64,000 nt of DNA, from positions 62,001-126,000 of the forward strand of contig NZ_VEWL01000008.1 in assembly GCF_006376685.1 (NCBI RefSeq), written 5' to 3'. The position numbers and the translations under genes are program-made. Below are positions 8,694 through 16,347 of this stretch, piece by piece. This DNA is from Ochrobactrum teleogrylli. Lineage in GTDB: Bacteria; Pseudomonadota; Alphaproteobacteria; Rhizobiales; Rhizobiaceae. The first letter of the stretch is position 1, and the number at the start of each line of letters is the position of its first letter. Under the pieces are notes generated by a model. The model worked only from the letters and a program-made list of their open reading frames with translations. It ran no database searches and was not told the DNA's origin.

Positions 8694-10186
8694 TGAACAA
8701 TGCTATTGACACATTAACCCTCGGTCAGCGTCCTGATGGACGGACTTTGATTACCGCCTGTTGGGTGGTTGGGCACAAGGATGGCGGCCATACGCTTTTA
8801 CGCAATGGTGAAGTCGTTTTTGAACACGGCGAGATTGTCTTTGTTGGACATGGCTTCACCGGGGAACTGGCGCGCCGCATCGATTTCGGCAATGCGCTAA
8901 TCTCGCCGGGTCTCATTGATCTTGATGCCTTGTCGGACCTCGACACCACCATTCTTGGCATAGACAACCATCCTGGTTGGGCCAAGGGTCGCGTCTGGCC
9001 ACGGTCTTATATCGAGGCTGGCCCTTATGAGATGTACAGTCAGGACGAGCTGGCTTTTCAAAAGCGCTTTGCGTTCGGCCAACTCCTGTTGAACGGGATC
9101 ACCACGGCAGCGCCTATCGCCTCTCTATTCTATCGAGAATGGGGCGAAACAGTTGCCGAGTTCGATGCTGCTGCCGAGGCGGCTGGTGAACTGGGGCTAC
9201 GCGTTTACCTGAGTCCTGCCTACCGTTCCGGCGGTATGGTTCTGGAAGAACCGGGAAAGATTATTCCGGTTTTCGACGAAGAGCGTGGTTTTCAGGGGCT
9301 GAAAGACGCCATTGCCTATATCGAGCGCCAGAATGGGCGTCACGGCGATCTGGTGCGCGGTATGTTGGCCCCGGATCGGGTCGAGACTTCGACACTTGGA
9401 TTGTTGCAACGCACTGATGCAGCGGCGCGCGACCTTGGCTGCAAGTTCCGTCTTCACATGGCTCAAGGCACGATGGAAGTCGATACTGTGCGGATGCTGC
9501 ATGGCTCGACTGCTCCGGTCTGGCTTGCGAAACATGGTCTGCTCAGCGACCGGATGATTGCACCTCACGCGACGAATGCCACAGATGAAGATCTGGGCCT
9601 CTATGCGGCCAATGGCGTTTCCATTGTGCATTGTCCGCTGGTATCGGCACGCAGCGGTTCGATCCTCAAATCCTTCTCCGCTTGCCGCAAGCGGGGGATC
9701 AATATTGCCATGGGCACAGATACCACGCCTCCAGATATGCTCATGAATTTGCTGACGGGCCTTATCGCTGGCCGCATCGCCGATGGTGCGCCGGACCGTT
9801 TGCGGTCAGCCGATCTTTTTGACGCGGCGACCATTGGTGGCGCAAAAGCACTCGGACGCGATGATCTCGGTCACCTCTCACGGGGTGCGAGAGCGGATAT
9901 AGCGATCTTCGATCTCGACGATACCATCATGGCCGCGACAGTTGACCCCATCACGACCATTGTCACAGGCGGTTCGGGCAAGATCACGCGCGCGGTCTTT
10001 GTCGATGGCCGCGCTTCCATGATTAATCGAAAGCTTGCAGGGTTGGATATGGAACAAGCTCGTCGTCAGGCACAGGCCCAGTTCGACGGACTTATCGCCA
10101 AATATCCCGAGCGCAGCTGGAACCATCCTCCTGTCGCGGAAATCTTCCCTTCCAGCTATCCGATAGAAGGTGATTTCAATGCATGA
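8693..10186 (+). CDS. Amidohydrolase/chlorohydrolase-family protein lacking the HxH motif
   Basis: Protein of 497 residues with the composite amidohydrolase fold. The C-terminal motifs are intact (FRLHMAQG, APHATNA, ALMGTD-type IAMGTDTTPPDM). Where other members have PGLIDxHxH, this one has PGLIDLDALSDLD, so both N-terminal metal-binding histidines are replaced (Asp78 and Leu80). It may bind a single metal through the later His/His/Asp set or have a changed reaction. Its start overlaps the preceding stop codon (TGATG), which points to translational coupling with the CodA-like gene. A functional partner role with that enzyme is an inference. Confidence 0.8.
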   Translation: MNNAIDTLTLGQRPDGRTLITACWVVGHKDGGHTLLRNGEVVFEHGEIVFVGHGFTGELARRIDFGNALISPGLIDLDALSDLDTTILGIDNHPGWAKGRVWPRSYIEAGPYEMYSQDELAFQKRFAFGQLLLNGITTAAPIASLFYREWGETVAEFDAAAEAAGELGLRVYLSPAYRSGGMVLEEPGKIIPVFDEERGFQGLKDAIAYIERQNGRHGDLVRGMLAPDRVETSTLGLLQRTDAAARDLGCKFRLHMAQGTMEVDTVRMLHGSTAPVWLAKHGLLSDRMIAPHATNATDEDLGLYAANGVSIVHCPLVSARSGSILKSFSACRKRGINIAMGTDTTPPDMLMNLLTGLIAGRIADGAPDRLRSADLFDAATIGGAKALGRDDLGHLSRGARADIAIFDLDDTIMAATVDPITTIVTGGSGKITRAVFVDGRASMINRKLAGLDMEQARRQAQAQFDGLIAKYPERSWNHPPVAEIFPSSYPIEGDFNA

Positions 10187-11174
10187 CATGCAAGAACCAA
10201 TCATTGAAGTGCGCAATCTGCGCGTGGATTTTCCAGGGCGTCATGGCACGGTTACCGCTCTGTCAGATGTCAGCCTGTCGATCCGGCCCGGTGAAATCCT
10301 TGGTGTTGTGGGTGAATCCGGTGCTGGCAAGTCGATGACCGGTCTGGCCATTCAGGGCCTGCTGGAAGCGCCTGGGCATATCGCCGACGGTGAAGTGTGG
10401 CTTGGCAAGCGCCGGATAGACACACTGGATGACCGCGCCATGGAGAAAATTCGCGGACGTGAAATCGGCGCGATCTTTCAGGATCCGCTCACCTCGCTCA
10501 ATCCGCTGTTCACGGTGGGCGCGCAGCTTGTCGAAACGATCCGGCGGCATCTTGGTCTTGGCAAGGCTCAGGCGCGTGAACGGGCTATCCAGTTGCTGCG
10601 CGATGTTGGCATTCCTTCGCCGGAGGACCGCGTCAACCAGTATCCGCATCAGTTCTCGGGCGGTATGCGGCAGCGCGTGGTGATTGCACTTGCACTTGCC
10701 GCTTCCCCTAAGCTCGTCATTGCCGATGAACCGACGACGGCGCTGGACGTATCGATCCAGGCACAGATCATTTCGCTCCTGCGGAAACTCTGCAAGGAAA
10801 AGCAAACCGCCGTTATGCTCGTTACGCACGATATGGGCGTGATTGCCGAAGCCGCTGATCGCATTGCCGTAATGTATGCGGGGCGACTGATTGAGATCGG
10901 GCCTGTCGAACAGGTTCTGCATAAGCCGCGTCACCCCTATACACAGGGCTTGATGGCCTCGATCCCTTCGCTTGGTGCGCGCGTGGAAAAGCTGAATCAG
11001 ATCGATGGCTCAATGCCGCGTCTTGACGCTATTCCCAAGGGCTGCGCTTTCAATCCGCGTTGCAAGGTCGCGGTGCCACGCTGTCTTGAGGAGCGCCCCG
11101 AACTCAACCTTATCAGTCAAAACCCCAACCTTGGCGCAAGCGCTTGTTGGCTCAACGCAGGAGGCAGCGTATGA
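10179..11174 (+). CDS. ABC transporter ATP-binding protein, DppD/OppD-like
   Basis: ATPase of 331 residues. Walker A is GESGAGKS with Lys51, the signature is FSGGMRQR, and Walker B is LVIADEPTTALD. The C-terminal oligopeptide-transporter domain with the CAFNPRCKVAVPRC cluster, which binds an iron-sulfur cluster in DppD, is present. The start at 10179 has AGAAGG eight bases upstream and overlaps the previous gene by 8 bp; an upstream in-frame GTG (10170) is less likely. It pairs with the ATPase at 11171. Confidence 0.92.
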   Translation: MHDMQEPIIEVRNLRVDFPGRHGTVTALSDVSLSIRPGEILGVVGESGAGKSMTGLAIQGLLEAPGHIADGEVWLGKRRIDTLDDRAMEKIRGREIGAIFQDPLTSLNPLFTVGAQLVETIRRHLGLGKAQARERAIQLLRDVGIPSPEDRVNQYPHQFSGGMRQRVVIALALAASPKLVIADEPTTALDVSIQAQIISLLRKLCKEKQTAVMLVTHDMGVIAEAADRIAVMYAGRLIEIGPVEQVLHKPRHPYTQGLMASIPSLGARVEKLNQIDGSMPRLDAIPKGCAFNPRCKVAVPRCLEERPELNLISQNPNLGASACWLNAGGSV

Positions 11175-12160
11175 CGAATCCGTCGAAAGAAACTGCGGCT
11201 TTGACCGTCGAGCGTCTGGTCAAGACATTTGATGTCTCGGCTCCATGGCTCAACAGAGTGATAGAGCGCAAGCCGCGCCAGTACCTCCAGGCTGTCAACG
11301 ATATCAGCTTTACGGTGCCAGCAGGTGGTTGTCTGAGTATCGTTGGTGAAAGTGGATGCGGAAAGTCAACCGTGGCCCGACTGGTCACCGGATTGCATGG
11401 TGCAACAAGCGGCCAAATGCGGTTTGCGCCCGGCAAAAGTGGTGCGCCATTGACGGCGCAGATGATATTTCAGGACCCTTATGCCTCGCTCAATCCTCGT
11501 TGGCGCGTCAAGAACATCATCGCTGAACCATTGCGCGAATTGAAACTGCGCAAAACAGCGGCGGAAGTCACCGAGCGCGTGGAGGAACTTCTGCGTACTG
11601 TCGGGCTTTCACCCTCCGACGGCGAAAAGTTTCCGCATGAGTTTTCCGGTGGGCAACGGCAGCGCATTTCAATTGCGCGTGCCTTGGCGAGCGAGCCTGA
11701 GTTTCTTGTTTGCGACGAGCCGACTTCGGCGCTGGACGTTTCGGTGCAGGCGCAGGTGCTCAATCTTATGCGCCGCTTGCAGGATGAGCTGGGCCTGACC
11801 TACCTCTTCATCAGCCATGATATGAGCGTCGTTCGCCACATGTCCGATCGTATCGCGGTCATGTATCTGGGGCGGATTGTTGAAGAGGGTAATACGGAAG
11901 AACTCTTCGCGCAGCCGCGTCATCCCTATACGCAGCTTTTGTTGCAGACGATCCCCAACATTGAATCTCCCAATCGCAACCGCACACCGGCAAGCGGTGA
12001 AGTTCCAAGCCCGCTGAAACCGCCTTCGGGTTGCACATTCCATCCGCGGTGTCCGTTTGCGGTGGCGCGCTGCGCGCAAGAAGCGCCGAAGATGCAGACT
12101 TTGTCGAATGGCACACGCGTCGCCTGTCATCTGGTGGAAGAGGCCGCAGCAGCTGCCTGA
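11171..12160 (+). CDS. ABC transporter ATP-binding protein, DppF/OppF-like
   Basis: Second ATPase, 329 residues. Walker A GESGCGKS, signature FSGGQRQR and Walker [13 protein letters not shown] are present, with the C-terminal Cys-rich CTFHPRCPFAVARC motif. The start is set by AGGAGG and an ATGA overlap with the preceding gene. The N-terminal insertion between the first strand and Walker A (LNRVIERKPRQYLQAV) is typical of OppF. It completes the importer formed with the genes from 3919. Confidence 0.92.
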   Translation: MTNPSKETAALTVERLVKTFDVSAPWLNRVIERKPRQYLQAVNDISFTVPAGGCLSIVGESGCGKSTVARLVTGLHGATSGQMRFAPGKSGAPLTAQMIFQDPYASLNPRWRVKNIIAEPLRELKLRKTAAEVTERVEELLRTVGLSPSDGEKFPHEFSGGQRQRISIARALASEPEFLVCDEPTSALDVSVQAQVLNLMRRLQDELGLTYLFISHDMSVVRHMSDRIAVMYLGRIVEEGNTEELFAQPRHPYTQLLLQTIPNIESPNRNRTPASGEVPSPLKPPSGCTFHPRCPFAVARCAQEAPKMQTLSNGTRVACHLVEEAAAAA

Positions 12161-12266
12161 TATAGGTAGGGTGTTCAGGCACCGCGTTGGGCTACTGTTG
12201 CACGTTTAAAGCAGGTGCCGAGATCTGCGGATAAGTGCTCCAGTCGGGATTAAAGCGGGTTGTTAA

Positions 12267-12300
12267 ATTGTCGACAATATGAAATATTATTGTAGATAAT
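12267..12300. promoter_or_regulatory. Operator pair upstream of the flavin-reductase-like gene
   Basis: ATTGTCGACAAT (12267-12278) is a perfect 12-bp palindrome and the best copy in the window. A second, weaker copy, ATTGTAGATAAT, lies 22 bp further on (12289-12300), about two helical turns away on the same face. The pair ends 21 bases before the start codon at 12322, where a repressor would block transcription. Confidence 0.65.
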
Positions 12301-12321
12301 AAATCAGGTTCTGGGGACGTG

Positions 12322-12948
12322 ATGGAATTCGATTTTGAAGAGTTGGACCCTCAAAGCCGTTACAGGCTTCTGACGAATTTCATCGGTCCACGACCGATAG
12401 CACTTGTGACAACCCGTTCACCAGCAGGCCATAGCAATGCCGCGCCGATGAGTTTCTTCAACGTGTTTTCGCACGACCCGGCCATTGTCGTTCTGGGCAT
12501 TCAACCACGTCTTTCCGGTGAGGAGAAGGACACGCTGGCGAATATCCGTCGCACTGGCGAGTTCGCAATCAGCATGATCGACATGGCATTGTCGGAACAG
12601 ATGCTGATCTGCGGATTGGGTTTCGACAGCGAGGTCGATGAGCTTGAGATGGCGGGGCTGTCAGCGACACCCTGCCAGAAAATCGATGTCTCTTTTGCTG
12701 AGCAGGCACCTTGCACCTTCGAGTGCCGTGTCGAACGTGTGATCGATTATCCGCGTCGCGCGCTTATCCTGGGTGAGGTGGTGCATATGCACGTTCGTCG
12801 CAATTGTCTGGATGCCGACGGCCACTACGTCGATCCCGAATTCTATCAACCGATTGCCCGGCTTCACGCCGACAATTACATCACTTCAGATCGTCAGTTC
12901 GTTTTGAAGGCACCGCCCATCGCCGATTTCGTGAAGCCGGAAAACTAG
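12322..12948 (+). CDS. Flavin reductase-like domain protein (FMN-binding split barrel)
   Basis: Protein of 208 residues matching the flavin-reductase-like FMN-binding split-barrel family: IGPRPIALVTTRSPAGHSNAAPMSFFNVFSH-type N-terminal segment, then a beta-rich core and the EVVHMHV strand. Such proteins either supply reduced flavin to a monooxygenase or bind FMN with their own redox role. No monooxygenase is present nearby. It starts a second transcription unit with its own operator, together with the racemase at 12981. The GTG at 12319 is an alternative start. Confidence 0.8.
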   Translation: MEFDFEELDPQSRYRLLTNFIGPRPIALVTTRSPAGHSNAAPMSFFNVFSHDPAIVVLGIQPRLSGEEKDTLANIRRTGEFAISMIDMALSEQMLICGLGFDSEVDELEMAGLSATPCQKIDVSFAEQAPCTFECRVERVIDYPRRALILGEVVHMHVRRNCLDADGHYVDPEFYQPIARLHADNYITSDRQFVLKAPPIADFVKPEN

Positions 12949-12980
12949 GCCAGAACGACGGTTCTTCGAGAATTTTTACC

Positions 12981-13715
12981 ATGCACATTCATCTGATCAA
13001 TCCTAACTCAACAGCGTCTATGACAGAGCAAGCTCTTGATAGTGCTCTGCTCGTCAAACACAGCAGCACCACGGTCTCAGCCTCAAATCCTGCCGACACG
13101 CCTGTCAGCATTGAAGGCGGAACCGACGAAGCACTGGCTGTGCCGGGCATGCTTGCGGAAATCCGAAAAGGTGAAGCGCAAGGTGTGGACGCCTATGTGA
13201 TCGCCTGCTTTGACGATCCCGGCCTGCATGCGGCGCGCGAGATCGCGAAGGGTCCGGTACTGGGTATTTGTCAGGCGGCGGTACAGGTGGCTATGACGAT
13301 CAGCCGGCGCTTTTCAATTATCACGACCTTGCCGCGGTCGGTTCCGATCATCGAAGATCTGGTCAGTGATTACGGCGCAGATCGTCATTGCAGAAAAGTG
13401 CGTGCGATCAATTTGCCGGTACTCGGCTTGGAAGATGATCCTGCGGAAGCAGAACGGCTTTTGATCAACGAGATCGAACTCGCCAAACGCGAAGATCGGG
13501 CGGAGGCGATCATTCTCGGCTGCGCGGGCATGACGTCCTTGTGCGACCGGTTGCGGGATGCAACGGGCGTTCCGGTGATCGACGGCGTTGCGGCGGCGGT
13601 GAAGCTTGCCGAAGCTTTGGTCGGAGCGGGCTACGCGACTTCGAAGGTGAACACCTATGACTATCCGCGTGTGAAGACGGGCAATACGAACGCCATCTGC
13701 GGAATATGTGCCTGA
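12981..13715 (+). CDS. Hydantoin/allantoin-type racemase (Asp/Glu racemase superfamily)
   Basis: Cofactor-independent racemase of 244 residues. The N-terminus HIHLINPNST and the two catalytic cysteine contexts, IACFDDPG (Cys76) and LGCAGM (Cys181), define the hydantoin/allantoin racemase group. As far as I recall, positions 76 and 181 are exactly the catalytic pair reported for rhizobial hydantoin racemases. It would interconvert enantiomers of a 5-substituted cyclic ureide so that a stereospecific hydrolase can consume both. This is the most substrate-informative gene of the cluster. A longer upstream open frame exists, but it runs through the flavin-reductase gene, and the ATG here fits the family. 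Confidence 0.88.
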   Translation: MHIHLINPNSTASMTEQALDSALLVKHSSTTVSASNPADTPVSIEGGTDEALAVPGMLAEIRKGEAQGVDAYVIACFDDPGLHAAREIAKGPVLGICQAAVQVAMTISRRFSIITTLPRSVPIIEDLVSDYGADRHCRKVRAINLPVLGLEDDPAEAERLLINEIELAKREDRAEAIILGCAGMTSLCDRLRDATGVPVIDGVAAAVKLAEALVGAGYATSKVNTYDYPRVKTGNTNAICGICA

Positions 13716-13734
13716 AATAGAAGCATCACGATGT

Positions 13735-13746
13735 ATTGTTGACAAT
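13735..13746. promoter_or_regulatory. Operator upstream of the GntR regulator gene
   Basis: ATTGTTGACAAT differs by one base from the perfect palindrome at 12267. It lies 79 bases before the GntR start codon, which suggests autoregulation. Confidence 0.6.
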
Positions 13747-13824
13747 TTTGTAGGCGCTTTGCGGTTGCAATAGTTGACTTTTTCGGTCGCATCACGCTTC
13801 CTGAATCGGAACGGGAGCAAGACC

Positions 13825-14502
13825 ATGACTGATCAGACAGGTGTCTCGACGCAGCAGATTGTTGAGAAAGTATGGCTATCCATTGCCGAGCGCCGTCTGC
13901 GTCCGGGGGTGCAGCTTAAAGAAGAGCAGATGGCGACGATTTTTCACGTCAGCCGTGCGCGTATCCGTCAGGCGCTTGCCGCGCTTGAACGGGAAGGGCT
14001 TGTCACGATTATTCCCAATCGCGGCGCTTTTGTTTGCAAGCCGACCGTGGAAGAAGCGCGGGATGTGTTCTTCGTACGCCGGACTGTTGAGCGTTGTGTG
14101 GTCGAGCGCCTTGGGCGTTCTCCGTCAAAGGACAAGATCAAGATTTTGCGCGACCATGTTGCGAAAGAACGTGTCGCCAACAAGAACAATGTCACGACCG
14201 ATATTATCAAGCTGTCAGGTGGTTTTCATCTGCTGCTGGCCGAATTGACGGGGTCTGATTTTCTGTTCACAACGATGCGCGATCTCATTTCGCGCACCTC
14301 TCTCATCACGGCTGTCTACCGCAATACCAACCGCTTCAACTGCGGGCCTGATGAACACGCGGAGATTGTGGAAGCGATTCTGCATGGCGACGTCACAAAG
14401 GCCGCCGATCTGATGGCACACCACCTTGAACATGTGGAATCCGAGCTCGACCTGCGGGAAATCAATGATCTCTCCCATGATTTAAGTGCCGCACTTGCCT
14501 AA
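13825..14502 (+). CDS. GntR-family transcriptional regulator (FadR/FCD type)
   Basis: Regulator of 225 residues. The N-terminal winged helix (about residues 15-80) contains LKEEQMATIFHVSRARIRQAL and the wing IPNRGAFV. The C-terminal FCD ligand domain follows (VFFVRRTVERCVVERL, then GGFHLLLAEL, and HAEIVEAILHGD with the metal-type histidines). The start at 13825 is chosen for GGGAG upstream; an earlier in-frame start would add 17 residues. It is the likely owner of the ATTGTCGACAAT sites at 1847, 3675, 12267 and 13735. The effector is probably the imported ureide or a product. Confidence 0.88.
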   Translation: MTDQTGVSTQQIVEKVWLSIAERRLRPGVQLKEEQMATIFHVSRARIRQALAALEREGLVTIIPNRGAFVCKPTVEEARDVFFVRRTVERCVVERLGRSPSKDKIKILRDHVAKERVANKNNVTTDIIKLSGGFHLLLAELTGSDFLFTTMRDLISRTSLITAVYRNTNRFNCGPDEHAEIVEAILHGDVTKAADLMAHHLEHVESELDLREINDLSHDLSAALA

Positions 14503-14610
14503 ATGGGAGTGAACGGAAAACGGGCGATATTCTTTTTCGTCCGTAGCCGTTGTGATTGATGGCGGATACGCTATTACTAAAATATTTCAATGAGTTGTTA
14601 GCAAAGTAAG

Positions 14611-14640
14611 CCAACCGGTTATTGCCGGTTGGTTTGCTTT
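14611..14640 (+). terminator. Probable terminator after the GntR gene
   Basis: CCAACCGG and CCGGTTGG form a perfect 8-bp stem around TTATTG. AGCAAA before and TTTGCT after can extend it, and TTTGCTTTTG follows. Confidence 0.6.
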
Positions 14641-14748
14641 TGTACCGTCTGCCTATGGCGCACACGGCGATTTTTCGACCAAAAGCGGAATAAGTTTCGG
14701 GTGGAAATGTAAGTTTCATCCCCATAGCAAAGAAATCCGCCCGTGATC

Positions 14749-14777
14749 TTGACATATGTCATAAGTTGGAATTAGCT
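14749..14777 (+). promoter_or_regulatory. Candidate promoter with overlapping palindrome TGACATATGTCA
   Basis: A consensus -35 box TTGACA (14749-14754) is embedded in the perfect 12-bp palindrome TGACATATGTCA (14750-14761). A weak -10 (TTAGCT) lies at 17-bp spacing. A repressor on this palindrome would cover the -35 box of the importer operon that follows. The FadR-type protein at 19001 is the obvious candidate. Confidence 0.4.
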
Positions 14778-14854
14778 TGGTTGAAATTGAGCAGATGTCG
14801 CTTCGAGGAGACCCTTGTGAGGGTGGAGCACATCGAGCTTGGGAGGAAATATTT

Positions 14855-15004
14855 GTGACTGGATTGTACACTGCAATCTTCGATTGTGTGATCGCGTGCG
14901 GCTGTGTTTCAGGCGGAGCATCTGCCTGTCTGTGGTTGGGCGTGGAACAGAAACTGACTTGTGCCTTGCAGGGTTCTTCGCCTGAACTGGTGAAGTCTCT
15001 ATGA
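14855..15004 (+). CDS. Possible small Cys-rich leader protein coupled to the permease gene
   Basis: A 49-codon frame starts with GTG ten bases after GGGAGGAA and ends in a TGA that overlaps the permease ATG as ATGA, the coupling seen between real genes in this window. The product is hydrophobic with five cysteines (contexts FDCVIACGCV, SACLWL and LTCAL). I recognise no family. It could be a genuine small membrane protein, a leader peptide that couples translation, or chance. The unusually good ribosome-binding site and the coupled stop are the only support. Confidence 0.3.
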   Translation: MTGLYTAIFDCVIACGCVSGGASACLWLGVEQKLTCALQGSSPELVKSL

Positions 15005-15684
15005 GTTACGAGTTCAGTTTCAGCTTCCTTAGCCAGTATTGGCCGCTGCTGCTCAAAGGTACTTTGGCGACGATCCAAATGTCCCTGATTGTCACGGCGC
15101 TGGGCTTCGTGCTGGGCACGATCTGTGCGGTTGCCAGCATCAGCAAATACAAGTTCCTGCGCATTCTCGTGGCGATCTATGTCGAGGCGATCCGCAATAC
15201 ACCTCTGCTCGTGCAGCTGTTTCTGGTCTATTTCGGACTGTCTTCCATGGGCGTCAAATTTTCCGCCCAGACCTCGGCGCTAATCGGCCTGACCATCAAT
15301 GTTGGCGCTTACTCCAGCGAGATCATTCGCGCGGGCTTGCAGGCCATTCACCCCGGCCAGCTGGAAGCTGCTGACACACTGGGACTGTCCCGGCTGCAAA
15401 TGCTTGCAGGGATTATGCTGCCGCCAGCACTTGAGAAGGTTTATCCCGCTCTCGTCAGTCAGTATGTGCTGTTGATGCTGGCAACAAGTGTTGCATCGCA
15501 GATATCGGCTGAAGAGCTGACCGGAGCTGCGTCCAGAATCCAGTCGATGACCTTTCGTTCTTTCGAAGTCTATCTCGTCATTCTGGTGATTTATCTCGTT
15601 CTTTCCCTATTGATGCGGGGACTGTTCAAGATTCTGGGGTTGGCGTTGTTTCCACGCAAACGCCGTCTTGGCACCAATCTTTAG
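15001..15684 (+). CDS. Polar amino-acid ABC transporter permease (HisM/GltK family)
   Basis: Inner-membrane permease of 227 residues with five or so hydrophobic segments. The family core EAIRNTPLLVQLFLVYFGL is present, followed by SSEIIRAGLQAIHPGQLEAADTLGLS, the EAA-type loop. It starts a four-gene importer operon (two permeases, ATPase, binding protein). The next gene follows after 9 bases with TAGGAGG. Substrates of this family are amino acids, opines and similar small charged molecules. Confidence 0.9.
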   Translation: MSYEFSFSFLSQYWPLLLKGTLATIQMSLIVTALGFVLGTICAVASISKYKFLRILVAIYVEAIRNTPLLVQLFLVYFGLSSMGVKFSAQTSALIGLTINVGAYSSEIIRAGLQAIHPGQLEAADTLGLSRLQMLAGIMLPPALEKVYPALVSQYVLLMLATSVASQISAEELTGAASRIQSMTFRSFEVYLVILVIYLVLSLLMRGLFKILGLALFPRKRRLGTNL

Positions 15685-15693
15685 GAGGTCGGG

Positions 15694-16347
15694 ATGTTTA
15701 CGAATTTCTCCTGGATTCACATCGAAGTTCTGCTTCAAGGCTTGGTCTGGACAGTTCTGCTTTCGATCATCGCCTTCATATTCGGGGGCCTGCTTGGCTT
15801 TGCCGTGGCGCTGGCTGGAATAGCAAAGAACAAGGCTTTGGTTGCTCTGGTCGATGGTTATACCGTTCTTGTGCAGGGCACACCGGTTCTGATCCTGATG
15901 TTCATCGTTTACTTCGGTTTGCCGGTCTTCGGCATTGAAGTTTCGTCACTTTTTGCGGCCAGCGTTGCGATGACGATCTTCGCGAGCGCCTTCCTTGGCG
16001 CCATCTGGCGAGGTAGCCTGCAATCCGTGCCACGCACGCAGTGGGAAGCATCCGATTGTCTGGCCTTGACTGGATTGCAGGGGCTGTTCTTCGTCATCAT
16101 GCCCCAGGCTATTCGCATCGCAACGCCGCCAACAGTCGGCTTCATGGTCCAGATCGTCAAGAACACGTCGCTCGCATCGATCATCGGCATGGCCGAGATG
16201 ACCTATATCGGCAAGGAAATCAACGCTTCGACGTTCCAGCCCTTCACGACCTATCTCGTGATCGCATTCTTCTACTTTTGCATTTGCTTCCCGCTCTCAG
16301 CGGCCAGCCGGAAATTCGAGAGGATGTACAGTGTCAGCCGTCGTTAA
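15694..16347 (+). CDS. Polar amino-acid ABC transporter permease (HisM/GltJ family)
   Basis: Partner permease of 217 residues. The YTVLVQGTPVLILMFIVYFGLP segment corresponds to the RGTPLLVQ motif of the family, and FLGAIWRGSLQSVPRTQWEASDCLAL is the coupling loop. A good AGGAGG lies before the start. It would form a heterodimer with the 15001 product and overlaps the ATPase gene by 17 bp. Confidence 0.9.
   Translation: MFTNFSWIHIEVLLQGLVWTVLLSIIAFIFGGLLGFAVALAGIAKNKALVALVDGYTVLVQGTPVLILMFIVYFGLPVFGIEVSSLFAASVAMTIFASAFLGAIWRGSLQSVPRTQWEASDCLALTGLQGLFFVIMPQAIRIATPPTVGFMVQIVKNTSLASIIGMAEMTYIGKEINASTFQPFTTYLVIAFFYFCICFPLSAASRKFERMYSVSRR

Larger units (their letters stand above)
14503..14854 (+). 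other. Intergenic region between the GntR cluster and the next transporter
   Basis: Apart from the terminator at 14611-14640 and the palindrome at 14750-14761, I see no gene in this stretch. The last 90 bases run into a leader with a strong GGGAGGAA ribosome-binding site before a small open frame at 14855. Confidence 0.5.
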
